From Bacteroidales bacterium (lineage in GTDB: Bacteria > Bacteroidota > Bacteroidia > Bacteroidales > UBA932), in contig JAFSJK010000033.1 of NCBI GenBank assembly GCA_017439305.1, forward strand, positions 21,129-85,128: a stretch of 64,000 nucleotides of DNA, in the 5' to 3' direction. Shown here piece by piece: positions 26,084 through 34,640 of the stretch. The notes beneath the pieces are model-generated. The model worked only from the letters and a program-made list of their open reading frames with translations. It did not search any database and had not been told where the DNA came from. The position numbers and the translations under genes are program-made. Position 1 is the first letter of the stretch. The number at the start of each line of letters is the position of its first letter.

Positions 26084-27862
26084 TTAAAAGTCATACGAAT
26101 AAGTCGCGCGGACATCCACGTGGACCGGTTCGGCGGTGGAGGCCACATTCGGGTTCATCACGACGTCTTCCGTCGGGAAAGGGATCGTGAACATGTGCGG
26201 CTTCACGTCGGCAAGGTCCTCGACGGGGTTATAGGTAATGGCGCTGGAATCCCACTCGCGGGCTCCGGGGCCTACATAATTGCCTTGTGCATCCGTCACG
26301 AAGTTCTTATACACGCCGTTCAGGTCACCCTCCCATCTGGAGCGGCGCTGGGCCAGCAGGTCGGCGATGCAGGCGTTCACGTCATAGTAGGAACGACGCA
26401 CATAATCGTACCAGCGGTCACCTTCGAGGGCGAGTTCCAGGCGGCGTTCCTTCCAGATGTCCTCATAGGTGACACTCGCAAGCGGCTCGGCATGGGCACG
26501 TTCGCGGATCTTGTTCACATAGGTGAGGGCGTCGGAAGAATTGCCGGTCAGGAAAGCCGCCTCGGCATAGACCAGGTAGATGTCGCCCAGACGCAGGATG
26601 TGCGTCGGCAACTGGTTGTACATACCGAAGGAGGGGTATCCGAAGGCCGCCACATGGTCAGCGACATCACCGTAGAGGTGCTTGCAATAGTTGGCGCCGG
26701 TAGCGCAGCCGAAGGACTTGCTGGAGGCATTGGCCGTCAGGCCGCCCGGAGCATAGCTGTCGTCATAGAAGAAGCGGTAGAAGTCGAAACCGCCCATGTC
26801 GGTCCAGAAGTAGTCGTACTGGTCACCGAACATCATCATCGTCGCCTGGCGGCGGTCGTCATGGTTGACACGCTTGGTAGGGTCGTCCGTGGCCAGCACG
26901 CCGAAGGCTTCCTGCAGGTCGATGGAGGGACCCTTCCAGTCTCCCCAGAGATTGCCGTTCTCGTCGAATCCGACCAGGCCCACGTCGCACTGGATGGAGT
27001 TCTGGGAAGTCCAGGTCTCCTGCTTGCACTGCCAGTGCCAGGTGAAGAGTTCCTCACCGGTCTGCTGGAACTTGTCGGGGGTCATCCGGAAAATGTCGGA
27101 GTATTTCGGGGTCAGGGTACGTCCGGAATTGTCAATGACATCCTTCGCATACCGCGCCGCGGCAGCCAGGTCACCCTGGTTCAGGGAACCGGTGACACCG
27201 GCCTTGGTCAGATAAACCTTCGAAAGAAGGGCCTCGGCGGCGTAGTAGTCGATGCGGTTGAGCTTGCCGATGTAGGCGTTCTTCGGAAGCAGTTCCATGG
27301 CCTTCTCCAGGGTCATGACGATGTACTCGTAGACATCGGCCTTCTGGACCTTGTTCACCTCGTTGTAGCTGGCTTCCTTGATCACCTCGGTGTTGTCGTG
27401 GATGATCGGGACGTCGCCGAAGGTGCGCACAAGCAGGAAATAGGTCATCGCCTTCCAGGCAAGGGCCTCGCCGATGCAGCGGTTCTTGACAGCTGCGGAG
27501 GCGGTGGTTTCCGCATTCAGGATGTTGTTGATCACCGTATTGCACTGCGCGTTCACGGCCCACAGGGAATAGGCCATGTTCTTGAGGTCCTGGTCCGTAC
27601 CGTTCACGGTCAGCGTGGAATAGGCGTTCTGGCCCTGGTAGACATTGCCGCACATCGTTTCGGAACCGTAGATGTAGAAGCGGATGATGTCGTACCACGG
27701 GGAATTGTAGAGGTAGTTGATACCCTGCTCGACCTGCGCGTCATTCTTGTAAAAGTCGCCGGTGGTGTAGGAATCCTCGGACGGACGGTCCAGGAATTTC
27801 TCGCAGGAGGCGGCGGTCAGCACGGCCGCGGCAAGGATGATATATTTGAATGTATTTTTCAT
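26084..27862 (-). CDS. susD: SusD-like nutrient-binding outer-membrane lipoprotein
   Basis: A 592-residue lipoprotein with signal KNTFKYIILAAAVLTAASC (Cys20) followed by EKFLDRPSEDSYTTGDFY, the classical SusD mature start. LGDIYLVYAEAAFLTGNSSDALTYVNKIRERA and RRLELALEGDRWYDYVRR are C-terminal SusD signatures. SusD acts as a lid on the SusC transporter and delivers oligosaccharides to it. Upstream in-frame ATGs exist (27877, 27868), but the lipoprotein signal favours 27862. A GGAGG lies upstream of the start. It follows susC by 18 nt. Confidence 0.95.
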   Translation of the reverse strand: MKNTFKYIILAAAVLTAASCEKFLDRPSEDSYTTGDFYKNDAQVEQGINYLYNSPWYDIIRFYIYGSETMCGNVYQGQNAYSTLTVNGTDQDLKNMAYSLWAVNAQCNTVINNILNAETTASAAVKNRCIGEALAWKAMTYFLLVRTFGDVPIIHDNTEVIKEASYNEVNKVQKADVYEYIVMTLEKAMELLPKNAYIGKLNRIDYYAAEALLSKVYLTKAGVTGSLNQGDLAAAARYAKDVIDNSGRTLTPKYSDIFRMTPDKFQQTGEELFTWHWQCKQETWTSQNSIQCDVGLVGFDENGNLWGDWKGPSIDLQEAFGVLATDDPTKRVNHDDRRQATMMMFGDQYDYFWTDMGGFDFYRFFYDDSYAPGGLTANASSKSFGCATGANYCKHLYGDVADHVAAFGYPSFGMYNQLPTHILRLGDIYLVYAEAAFLTGNSSDALTYVNKIRERAHAEPLASVTYEDIWKERRLELALEGDRWYDYVRRSYYDVNACIADLLAQRRSRWEGDLNGVYKNFVTDAQGNYVGPGAREWDSSAITYNPVEDLADVKPHMFTIPFPTEDVVMNPNVASTAEPVHVDVRATYSYDF

Positions 27863-27880
27863 ATGCATGTCCTCCATCGT

Positions 27881-30800
27881 TTAGAAAGTGATGTTCAGTC
27901 CGAAGGAACAAGTCATCGGGGAAGGATAACGTCCGTTGTCCACACCGAAGGTCAGACCGGAGGAATCCTGTGTGGAGGCACCCACTTCAGGGTCGAAACC
28001 GGTGTACTTGGTGAAGGTGTAGAGATTCTGGATGTTCATGTAAACACGCACATTGTCGATCTTCACCTTCTGGAGCACAGTTTTCGGGAAGGTGTAGCCG
28101 AGGGTGATGTTCTTGATGCGGAGATAGCTGCCGTCTTCGATGTAACGGGTGCTCAGGCGGTCGTTGTCGTTCGGGTCCTGGATGGACGGGCGCGGCGTCC
28201 TGGTACCGGTATTGGAGACACGCACGTTCGTGATGTCGTCATACCACATGGATCCGTCGGTATAGGTCTTCCCATCGTCGATGACGACGAGGCGGGCGCG
28301 GTCCTGGACGGACACGTGCTGGTTGGTCCAGGTGCTGTTCATGTGCACGAGGCCGTTGTAACCCTGACCCATCATATTGTAGTTGAGGACCTTGTTCCCA
28401 TAGGAACCGTTCAGGAAGATGGACAGGTCCAGGTTCTTGTAACGGAAACTGTTGGTCCAGCCGAAGGTGAACTTGGGAAGCGGGGATCCGATGTTGGTCT
28501 GGTCATATTCGTTGATCCTGCCGTCCGGAACGCCTTCCGGTCCGCTGATGTCCTTGAACTTGAGGTCACCCACCCACACGGTCGTAGCGCGGTTGAACAC
28601 GCCGTCCGCCGGGTATTTCTCGGCCTTCGGGGAATTCTCGATGTCTTCGAAGGTCTCGTAAACACCGTCCACGATATAGCCGTAAAAATTGTACAGGGAC
28701 TGGCCGATCTCGGTCACGGAGACGATGTCGCTCCACTGGCCGTAACCCACAAGCTGCGCATTGGCGGAGCCGTCCAGGGCGACCAGCTTGTTCCGGTTGA
28801 AGGAAATCTGGAAGTTGCTGTCCCAGCCGAAGTTCTTCGTGTCGACAGGATGGGTGTCGAGCGTGATTTCCAGACCCTTGTTCTCGATGGTACCGAAGTT
28901 GCCCTTCGGGGCGGCCAGGGCGGAAGAACCGTTACCCTGGGTACCCATGTAGGACGGGAGCGTCAGGGACATCAGCATGTCGGAGGACACCTTCCTGTAA
29001 AGGTCGACGGTCAGGTTGATGCGGTTCTGCAGGAAGTTGAGGTCGATACCGACGTTCGTCTGCACCTGCTTCTCCCAGTGGATACCGGTGTTGGAGATAT
29101 TGGCCGGACGCTGGCTGTCGCCGAGGCCGGTAGGCATCTTGGACATGCCGGACTCCCAGGCGCCGCCGCCGATGTTGGCGTTACCGGTCTGGCCCCAGCC
29201 CACGCGGATCTTACCGTTGTCCAGGCCGAAGGAACGGGTGAAATCCTTCAGGAAGGCCTCGTTGGTGAATCGCCAGGAGGCGGCGAAGGAATGGAAGTTC
29301 GCCCAGCGGTTGTCCGGTCCGAAGTTGGAGGAACCGTCCCGGCGGAAGGTATAGGTCGCGAGGTAGCGGTCGTCGTAGTTGTAGGTCTCACGGGTGAAGA
29401 AGGACGCCATCGCGGATGAGCCGAAGCCGGAATTCACGGTCGGGTTGCCAGTGGCGAGCTTGATGTTGTGGATATCATCCGAAGGAAGACCGGTGTTGCT
29501 GGCACCCAGGTAGTTCCAGCGGGATTCCCAGGCTTCCTGGCCCACCATCGCCGTCAGGCTGTGCTTGCCGAAGGTATTAGCATAGGTCAGGTAGTTCTTG
29601 ATGGACCAGTAGGTACTGCCGTTACGCTGGGTGCTCATGGAATTGTTGCCACGCTGCCAACCGCCGAGGTTCACCATCGGCTTGTAGGTAGTGGCTTCGG
29701 AGTTGGAGACGTCGAAACCCACCTCGCTGCGCCAGGTCAAGTGCTTGACCGGGGTGAGGTCCGCATAGACGTTACCGGTCAGTTTCTGACGCTTGAGGAG
29801 GTTCTGGTCCAACATGGCCAGGGCAACCGGGTTGGCGGAGGTGTAACCCTCGCGAACGGTCGTGGAATAGTTTCCGTCCAGGTCATAGACCGGGATGTCA
29901 GGCAGGGTGGAGAGGGAGTAGAAAATGACGCCTTCCTGACCGTCGGCGAGCTTGATGTCGTCATTGGTGACGGCGTAGGTCGCGTTCACGCCCAGCTTGA
30001 ACCATTCCTTGAGCTGCGCATCCAGGTTGGTGCGGAAGGAAAGACGGTTGAAGTTGGAGCCGATGATCGTACCCTGCTGGTCCATCCAGGAACCGGACAC
30101 ATAGTACTGGACCTTCTCGGAACCGCCCTGGGCGCTGATCTGGTGCTGCTGCTGGAGGGCGGTGCGGAACACCTCGTCCTGCCAGTTCGTACCCTTGCCG
30201 AGGATGGAAGGATCGGCATAATAGCCGTTGTGGTCCACGAGGCCCTGCCCGGCGAGGTCGTTGTAGTATTCGGCGAACTCACGGAGGTTCATCATATGGA
30301 TGCGGCTGGTCTGGCGGGAAACCGCGAACATGCCGTCATAGGAGAACTTCGCATCACCGGCCTTGCCGTGCTTGGTGGTGATGAGGACGACGCCGTTGGC
30401 GCCCTGGGCGCCGTAGATGGCCGTCGCGGAAGCGTCCTTGAGGATTTCCATCGAAACGATATCGGCCGGGTTGATGGTCGCGAGCGGGGAGATGGTGGAA
30501 ACCTTACCGTTGCCGAGGCCGCCCAGACCGAAGTCTCCGCCGGAATTGCCGCCGCCCTGGACGATGACGCCGTCAATGACGTAGAGCGGTTCGGCATTGG
30601 CGTTCACCGTGGCCTGGCCACGGACACGGATGGAGGACGAGGAACCCGGAGCACCGGAAGTCTGCACCGCGGAAACACCGGCGGCACGGCCCTGCAGGGA
30701 CTGGTCCAGGTTGGTGATGATGGACCCCTTCAGGTCCTCCTCCTTCATGGAGACGGACGCACCGGAAAGGTCGCTCCGCTTCATGGTACCGTATCCCACG

Positions 30801-31111
30801 ACGACGACTTCGTCGAGGAATTCGGTATCCTCTTTCAGCAGGACATTGATCTGGGTCTGGTTTCCCACGACCACTTCCTGCGTGGCATAGCCGATGGAAG
30901 AGAACACGAGCGTCGCACCGGGCTTCACCGTGATCACGTAGTTTCCATCCAGGTCTGTGACGGCACCGTTCTGGGTGCCTTTCTCCATCACGCTGGCGCC
31001 GATGACCGGTCCGATATCGTCGGTGACGGTACCGGTGACCCTGTTCTGGGCGAACAGGGTCCCTGCGGTTGCCATAAGCGCGAGCATGAAGGCTAACAGC
31101 TTGTTTTTCAT
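27881..31111 (-). CDS. susC: SusC-like TonB-dependent outer-membrane transporter
   Basis: A 1076-residue protein of typical SusC length. A signal peptide (AFMLALMATAGTLFA) is followed by a carboxypeptidase-D-like domain (VTGTVTDDIGPVIGASV to about residue 95), the TonB box region EVVVVGYGTMKRSDLSGA, a plug domain with SSIRVRGQ and PLYVIDGVIV, and a long beta-barrel ending in SFGLNITF. It imports oligosaccharides captured by SusD across the outer membrane with energy from TonB. It is the second gene of the operon after the GH5_7 mannanase, 18 nt downstream. Confidence 0.96.
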   Translation of the reverse strand: MKNKLLAFMLALMATAGTLFAQNRVTGTVTDDIGPVIGASVMEKGTQNGAVTDLDGNYVITVKPGATLVFSSIGYATQEVVVGNQTQINVLLKEDTEFLDEVVVVGYGTMKRSDLSGASVSMKEEDLKGSIITNLDQSLQGRAAGVSAVQTSGAPGSSSSIRVRGQATVNANAEPLYVIDGVIVQGGGNSGGDFGLGGLGNGKVSTISPLATINPADIVSMEILKDASATAIYGAQGANGVVLITTKHGKAGDAKFSYDGMFAVSRQTSRIHMMNLREFAEYYNDLAGQGLVDHNGYYADPSILGKGTNWQDEVFRTALQQQHQISAQGGSEKVQYYVSGSWMDQQGTIIGSNFNRLSFRTNLDAQLKEWFKLGVNATYAVTNDDIKLADGQEGVIFYSLSTLPDIPVYDLDGNYSTTVREGYTSANPVALAMLDQNLLKRQKLTGNVYADLTPVKHLTWRSEVGFDVSNSEATTYKPMVNLGGWQRGNNSMSTQRNGSTYWSIKNYLTYANTFGKHSLTAMVGQEAWESRWNYLGASNTGLPSDDIHNIKLATGNPTVNSGFGSSAMASFFTRETYNYDDRYLATYTFRRDGSSNFGPDNRWANFHSFAASWRFTNEAFLKDFTRSFGLDNGKIRVGWGQTGNANIGGGAWESGMSKMPTGLGDSQRPANISNTGIHWEKQVQTNVGIDLNFLQNRINLTVDLYRKVSSDMLMSLTLPSYMGTQGNGSSALAAPKGNFGTIENKGLEITLDTHPVDTKNFGWDSNFQISFNRNKLVALDGSANAQLVGYGQWSDIVSVTEIGQSLYNFYGYIVDGVYETFEDIENSPKAEKYPADGVFNRATTVWVGDLKFKDISGPEGVPDGRINEYDQTNIGSPLPKFTFGWTNSFRYKNLDLSIFLNGSYGNKVLNYNMMGQGYNGLVHMNSTWTNQHVSVQDRARLVVIDDGKTYTDGSMWYDDITNVRVSNTGTRTPRPSIQDPNDNDRLSTRYIEDGSYLRIKNITLGYTFPKTVLQKVKIDNVRVYMNIQNLYTFTKYTGFDPEVGASTQDSSGLTFGVDNGRYPSPMTCSFGLNITF

Positions 31112-31129
31112 GCTACTTGTGTTGGTTGG

Positions 31130-32410
31130 TTAATTGTTAAGGTTGGATATAGATTGTCTGATGATTTCCACCGTGGTGTCATCCACATACACACCGTTCA
31201 GGCCCTGGGCTTCCTGTGCAGGGTCGCCGGCATAATCGTCACCCCGCTCCCACTGGGTGTGCTGCGGACGGGCAAAACCGCTCCATCCCCAGAAATTGGC
31301 GCCCGCCAGTTCCGCACCCACCTTGGAGAACAGATGGCGGTAATAGGCGTCGCGACCGACGGTCGTGGCACTGCGCTCCGGCGAGAAGCCGTCCCGCGGG
31401 AAGCCGAATTCCTCCGCAACGATGGGGAGGCCGTATTTCGCAGCCACTTCCACGTGCGCACGGATATACTCATCGGTCTTTTCCAAAGCGGAGGGAAGGT
31501 CTTCCACCAGGCTCTCCGCACGGGCCCAGTTCCAGTTGTAGGGCCAGATATGGATGGTCATGTAGTCGACCCCGGGAATGGCGGCGACTTCCTCCAGCAG
31601 GGCTGGATCGGCCTCGCAGCCCATCAGGCCCTCATTGCCGGTGGAGACCAGGTGGTTCGGGTCGATTTCCTTGATCAGGCGGGCCGCTTCGGTGAGCCAC
31701 ATGATGAAGCCCTTGCGGACCGCGGGATCGTCGGAGAAGCACCGGGGCTCGTTGCCGATCTGCCAGGAAAAGATGGCGGGATCCTCGCTGTAAGGCTTTC
31801 CGGTAACGGAATTCGTGCGTCCGACAATGAATTTCAGATGGTTGAAGAACAGTTCCTGCGCTTTTTCATCGGTCGCGAATCCGGCCATCTGCTGCATGAA
31901 CGGGCCATAGCCGTCCAGCAGCGGGATCAGCGCCTTGCCGGAACCGGCCCATTCCATATACTGTCCGTAACCGCCGGACCACTCCCAGGAATTGTTCAGG
32001 TACAGGACCGCCTGCATCTCCCGTTTCCCGAGTTCCACCAGGAAACGGTCCAGTCCGGTCAAAATAGTATCATTATAAACGCCCGGGGCCTTCTGAAGCG
32101 TAGGTTCGATCCGGGAGAACACACCGTCCGGCCCGTCTCCGCCCACCAGGACGCGGAGATTGTCGATGCCCAATGACTTGAGCGTGTCAAGTTCCCGGAC
32201 AAGGCGGTCGAAATTCCCGCCCTGCCCATCGGAGGCCAGGATGGGTCCGTACCAGAAATTGGTTCCAATATACGAATATGAACGGCCGTTACGGATGAAC
32301 TGACCATCCTCGGTCCGGACGAAGGAAGAAAGTCCGGCTTTGGGGCCGCAAGCGGCGGCCAGGAGGGTGATTCCTGCCAGGAGAGCCGATTTCAGTGTCT
32401 GCTTAATCAT
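31130..32410 (-). CDS. GH5 subfamily 7-like endo-beta-1,4-mannanase, lipoprotein
   Basis: A 426-residue lipoprotein when started at 32410 (ITLLAAACG, Cys about 21); an ATG four codons upstream (32422) is equally possible. The mature part begins FVRTEDGQFIRNGRSYSYIGTNFWYG, typical of GH5_7 mannanases. Acid/base Glu221 lies in FSWQIGNEPRC and the nucleophile in IVAEEFGFPRDG (about 334). YMTIHIWPYNWNW is also a subfamily mark. It is the first gene after the locus promoter and probably the surface enzyme that opens the mannan chain for the SusCD system. Confidence 0.93.
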   Translation of the reverse strand: MIKQTLKSALLAGITLLAAACGPKAGLSSFVRTEDGQFIRNGRSYSYIGTNFWYGPILASDGQGGNFDRLVRELDTLKSLGIDNLRVLVGGDGPDGVFSRIEPTLQKAPGVYNDTILTGLDRFLVELGKREMQAVLYLNNSWEWSGGYGQYMEWAGSGKALIPLLDGYGPFMQQMAGFATDEKAQELFFNHLKFIVGRTNSVTGKPYSEDPAIFSWQIGNEPRCFSDDPAVRKGFIMWLTEAARLIKEIDPNHLVSTGNEGLMGCEADPALLEEVAAIPGVDYMTIHIWPYNWNWARAESLVEDLPSALEKTDEYIRAHVEVAAKYGLPIVAEEFGFPRDGFSPERSATTVGRDAYYRHLFSKVGAELAGANFWGWSGFARPQHTQWERGDDYAGDPAQEAQGLNGVYVDDTTVEIIRQSISNLNN

Positions 32411-32436
32411 GTCGGTGCGCATCAATGGGTACAGTA

Positions 32437-32468
32437 CAAAGATACGCGATGCACCGGTCAGGGACAAA
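32437..32468 (-). promoter_or_regulatory. Main promoter of the mannan utilisation operon
   Basis: On the minus strand, TTTG (complement of 32465-32468), a 20-nt spacer and TATCTTTG (complement of 32437-32444), a full match to the Bacteroidota consensus. It lies in the 117-nt gap between the AraC regulator and the GH5_7 gene, so AraC binding sites would be expected upstream of it. Confidence 0.8.
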
Positions 32469-32527
32469 TATAATAAAGCCCAATTCCGATACAATTTTGA
32501 CTCCCTGAAAAACAGCTTTCGGGACCT

Positions 32528-33406
32528 TTATACGAACACGCGGTTCTTCTTGAAAAGCGTCCGGAAATCCCGGGGCGTATAACCCCGCCTGGACTTGAAG
32601 GCGCGGTTGAAATTGGACAGGTTGTTGAACCCGCAGGCATAGCTGATTTCGGAAATGCCCATCGTCGTGTCCACCAGGAGCCGGGCGGCGTTTCCCAGGC
32701 GGATGTCGATGATGTAATCCATCAGCGTCCGGTTCGTATGCTGCTTGAAGAACCGGCTGAACGCCGAAGGAGACATCCCGACCATCGCCGCACAATCCTC
32801 CAGCCGGATTTCCTCGTGGTAGTGCGCATTGATATACTCCTGCACCTTCCGGACCCGGCGGCTCTCCGTGTTCCGCTCCTCCTTCGCAAAAGAAGAACTG
32901 GCCAGCACGCGCGCCTCCGCGTCGTTCGACAGCACGTAGAGAATCTGAAGCAAGTGCTGAAACTGCTCAAATCCATCCGGTTCCGAAGCCAGGACATCCA
33001 GCAGGGAATACACTTTCATGATGGCTTTCAGCGAGAACGTGAGTCCGTTGGCCGCCTTCTGGAACATGTCCCGGATGGTCCGGAACTGCTTGCGCGCAAG
33101 AAGTTCCTCCGGGAAAAGCGTCCGGGAAAACTGGATGGTAATCTCGCGGATATCCCCATTGCGGCAGTTTCCCTGCTCCCAGGCATGTTCGAGCCGCTCC
33201 CCCGCCACTAACGTAAGTTCATAGTCCCTGATCTCCTCCACACTGTCCCCGACAATCCGGCGCACACCGGCTCCGTTCTCGATGAAATTGAGTTCATACT
33301 CGGCATGGCTGTGGATGGGGAACAGGAATTCCGACTTGTGGCGTTCCACCACATAGAAGCAGTCCTTGTCGGACAACGGGGTGATTTCTTGCAGGACCTG
33401 GCTCAT
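32528..33406 (-). CDS. AraC-family transcriptional regulator
   Basis: A 292-residue regulator. The N-terminal half is a cupin-like sensor domain (FLFPIHSHAEYELNFIENGAG, EIRDYELTLVAGERLEHAWE). The C-terminal 100 residues hold two helix-turn-helix motifs: EIRLEDCAAMVGMSPSAFSRFFKQ, then GISEISYACGFNNLSNFNRAFKSRRGYTPRDFR, the full AraC signature. It is encoded immediately upstream of the mannan operon in the same direction and probably controls it in response to a sugar. Its own promoter ends only four bases before the ATG, implying a leaderless or nearly leaderless mRNA. Confidence 0.93.
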   Translation of the reverse strand: MSQVLQEITPLSDKDCFYVVERHKSEFLFPIHSHAEYELNFIENGAGVRRIVGDSVEEIRDYELTLVAGERLEHAWEQGNCRNGDIREITIQFSRTLFPEELLARKQFRTIRDMFQKAANGLTFSLKAIMKVYSLLDVLASEPDGFEQFQHLLQILYVLSNDAEARVLASSSFAKEERNTESRRVRKVQEYINAHYHEEIRLEDCAAMVGMSPSAFSRFFKQHTNRTLMDYIIDIRLGNAARLLVDTTMGISEISYACGFNNLSNFNRAFKSRRGYTPRDFRTLFKKNRVFV

Positions 33407-33410
33407 GCGA

Positions 33411-33441
33411 CAAAGGTAGGAATTTCTCCGAATTACTGCAA
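33411..33441 (-). promoter_or_regulatory. Promoter of the AraC gene, start point at or next to the ATG
   Basis: TTG (complement of 33439-33441), a 20-nt spacer and TACCTTTG (complement of 33411-33418). Only four bases separate the -7 element from the ATG at 33406. Confidence 0.75.
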
Positions 33442-33468
33442 GAATGATACTATTTCAACATTTTTCCG

Positions 33469-33476
33469 TATCTTCG
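33469..33476 (+). promoter_or_regulatory. Possible -7 element of tadA
   Basis: TATCTTCG differs from the consensus at one position and lies 19 nt before the tadA ATG, in the 89-nt divergent gap with the AraC gene. No matching -33 element was found. Confidence 0.35.
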
Positions 33477-33495
33477 CGACATCAACACGCACGCC

Positions 33496-33930
33496 ATGGA
33501 CCAGGACGAGAAATACATGCGGGAGGCCTTGCGCGAGGCAAGCGCCGCTTTGGAAGCCGGGGAGATCCCCATCGGAGCCGTCATCGTCTCCCGGGGACGG
33601 ATCATCGGCCGGGGGCACAACATGACCGAACGGCTGCACGACACCACCGCCCATGCGGAAATGGTGGCCATCACCGCGGCGACGGAGGCCATCGGCGGGA
33701 AATACCTGACGGATTGCACGCTGTATGTAACCGTAGAACCCTGCCCGATGTGCGCGGGCGCCCTGAACTGGTCCCAGGTCGGACGGATCGTATACGGCGC
33801 CATCGACCCGCGCCGGGGCTACTCCCTCTTCTCCCCTTCCCTCCTCCATCCCCGCACGGAGGTCACGGCCGGTGTCCTGGCGGACGAATGCACGGCCCTG
33901 ATACAGGATTTCTTCCGCTCCAAACGCTGA
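33496..33930 (+). CDS. tadA: tRNA-specific adenosine deaminase TadA
   Basis: A 144-residue cytidine-deaminase-fold enzyme that converts adenosine 34 to inosine in tRNA-Arg(ACG). The zinc and catalytic motifs are intact: HAEMVAI (54-60) with the proton-shuttling glutamate and PCPMCAGAL (about 84-92) with the two zinc cysteines. The N-terminal YMREALREASAALEAGEIPIGAVIV is typical. Length is normal for bacterial TadA. Confidence 0.93.
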   Translation: MDQDEKYMREALREASAALEAGEIPIGAVIVSRGRIIGRGHNMTERLHDTTAHAEMVAITAATEAIGGKYLTDCTLYVTVEPCPMCAGALNWSQVGRIVYGAIDPRRGYSLFSPSLLHPRTEVTAGVLADECTALIQDFFRSKR

Positions 33931-33946
33931 TTTGAAAGGAATTTGC

Positions 33947-33954
33947 TATCTTTG
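33947..33954 (+). promoter_or_regulatory. -7 element directly before the RHH-like gene
   Basis: TATCTTTG, a full -7 match, ends six bases before the ATG at 33961. No TTG lies at 19-20 nt spacing; a TTTG at 33931-33934 is too close. Confidence 0.45.
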
Positions 33955-33960
33955 CATCCG

Positions 33961-34191
33961 ATGGCAAGAAAACGCAAGATTCCCGGCGTGGATCCCGCCT
34001 ATCTCGAGAAGCAGAAGGCGGCGCTCCTCCGCAAGAACCGCTACGTCCTGTATTTCAACGACAGCGAGATGGCGGCCGTAGACGAATACTGCTCCCGGTT
34101 CAAGGTCCACGCGAAAGCCGCCCTTTTCCGGGAAGCCATCATGTCCAAGATCCTCTCGGAACTGGAGGAAAACCATCCGACCCTGTTTTAG
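33961..34191 (+). CDS. Conserved small protein with ribbon-helix-helix-like segment
   Basis: A 76-residue protein. A basic N-terminus (MARKRKIPGVDPAYLEKQKAA) is followed by VLYFNDSEMAAVDEYCSRFKV and AALFREAIMSKILSEL, which has the strand-helix-helix spacing of ribbon-helix-helix DNA-binding proteins. That is a resemblance by eye, not a proven family match. It ends ENHPTLF. The next gene (TSCPD protein) starts 2 nt after its stop. No toxin-like partner is adjacent, so I do not call it an antitoxin. Confidence 0.6.
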   Translation: MARKRKIPGVDPAYLEKQKAALLRKNRYVLYFNDSEMAAVDEYCSRFKVHAKAALFREAIMSKILSELEENHPTLF

Positions 34192-34193
34192 CC

Positions 34194-34490
34194 ATGGGAG
34201 AAGATATCCAGATTGTCAACGATACCGTCCGGGACGGGGTACGGCACGTTACCGCCATCCCATCCGCCCTCGTCTGTTCCCGCCAGATCGATTTCGACCT
34301 CGTGGACGGCCGCATCCATAACCTCCGTTACACCGGCGGCTGCCACGGCAACCTGCAGGCCCTCGGCGCCTTGCTGGAGGACCAGCCCGTCTCCTTCGCC
34401 CTCGACCGCCTCACCGGCATCAACTGCAAGGAGCGTGGTACCTCCTGCTCCGACCAGCTGACCCGCGTGCTGCGGAAGGTCCTCCCGTAG
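34194..34490 (+). CDS. TSCPD-domain protein
   Basis: A 98-residue protein of the small stand-alone TSCPD family. The family signature GTSCSDQLTRVLRKVL is at the C-terminus and the paired cysteine segment RIHNLRYTGGCHGNLQALGALLE in the middle; a third cysteine lies in INCKERGTSC. TSCPD domains also occur at the C-terminus of some ribonucleotide reductases; the stand-alone protein has no established role. It follows the RHH-like gene with a 2-nt gap, so they form one transcript. Confidence 0.8.
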   Translation: MGEDIQIVNDTVRDGVRHVTAIPSALVCSRQIDFDLVDGRIHNLRYTGGCHGNLQALGALLEDQPVSFALDRLTGINCKERGTSCSDQLTRVLRKVLP

Positions 34491-34493
34491 CCC

Positions 34494-34524
34494 TTGCTGC
34501 TTTTGGAAAATTATACTATCTTTG
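34494..34524 (+). promoter_or_regulatory. Promoter of tRNA-Gln
   Basis: TTG at 34494-34496, a 20-nt spacer and TATCTTTG at 34517-34524; the mature tRNA starts 12 nt downstream. Confidence 0.7.
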
Positions 34525-34535
34525 CACCCCGGAAT

Positions 34536-34606
34536 TGAGATGTGGTGTAATGGTAGCACTAGGGATTTTGGTTCCCTCAGTTAGAGTTCGAATCTCTACA
34601 TCTCAA
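34536..34606 (+). tRNA. tRNA-Gln (anticodon TTG)
   Basis: A 71-nt cloverleaf. Acceptor TGAGATG pairs with CATCTCA (34599-34605) with A as discriminator. The anticodon stem AGGGA/TCCCT encloses the loop TTTTGGT, giving anticodon TTG (reads CAA and CAG). The T-arm is TAGAG-TTCGAAT-CTCTA. The 3' CCA is not encoded. A promoter precedes it and a terminator follows 5 nt later. Confidence 0.95.
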
Positions 34607-34610
34607 CGAG

Positions 34611-34636
34611 AAAAGGTTGGCCGACGCCAACCTTTT
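34611..34636. terminator. Terminator after tRNA-Gln, possibly bidirectional
   Basis: AAAAGGTTGG (34611-34620) pairs with CCAACCTTTT (34627-34636) around CCGACG. It ends tRNA-Gln on the plus strand and sits 4 nt beyond the alr stop on the minus strand. Confidence 0.85.
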
Positions 34637-34640
34637 CCTG

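Noticed and set aside
24024-26087. A 687-codon plus-strand frame over the two glycan-binding protein genes
   Set aside because: Antisense to well-supported lipoproteins, crosses their boundary, and shows no signal peptide or recognisable domain.
26120-29419. A plus-strand frame of about 1,100 codons across susD and susC
   Set aside because: It is antisense to SusD and SusC, which have clear domains. Its composition (Val/Gly/His/Asp-rich, no family motif) is what GC-rich codon bias yields on the opposite strand. It also runs across the susC/susD gene boundary.
33496-34640. A possible integration site at tRNA-Gln
   Set aside because: No integrase gene and no duplicated tRNA 3' end were seen; both sides carry housekeeping genes.
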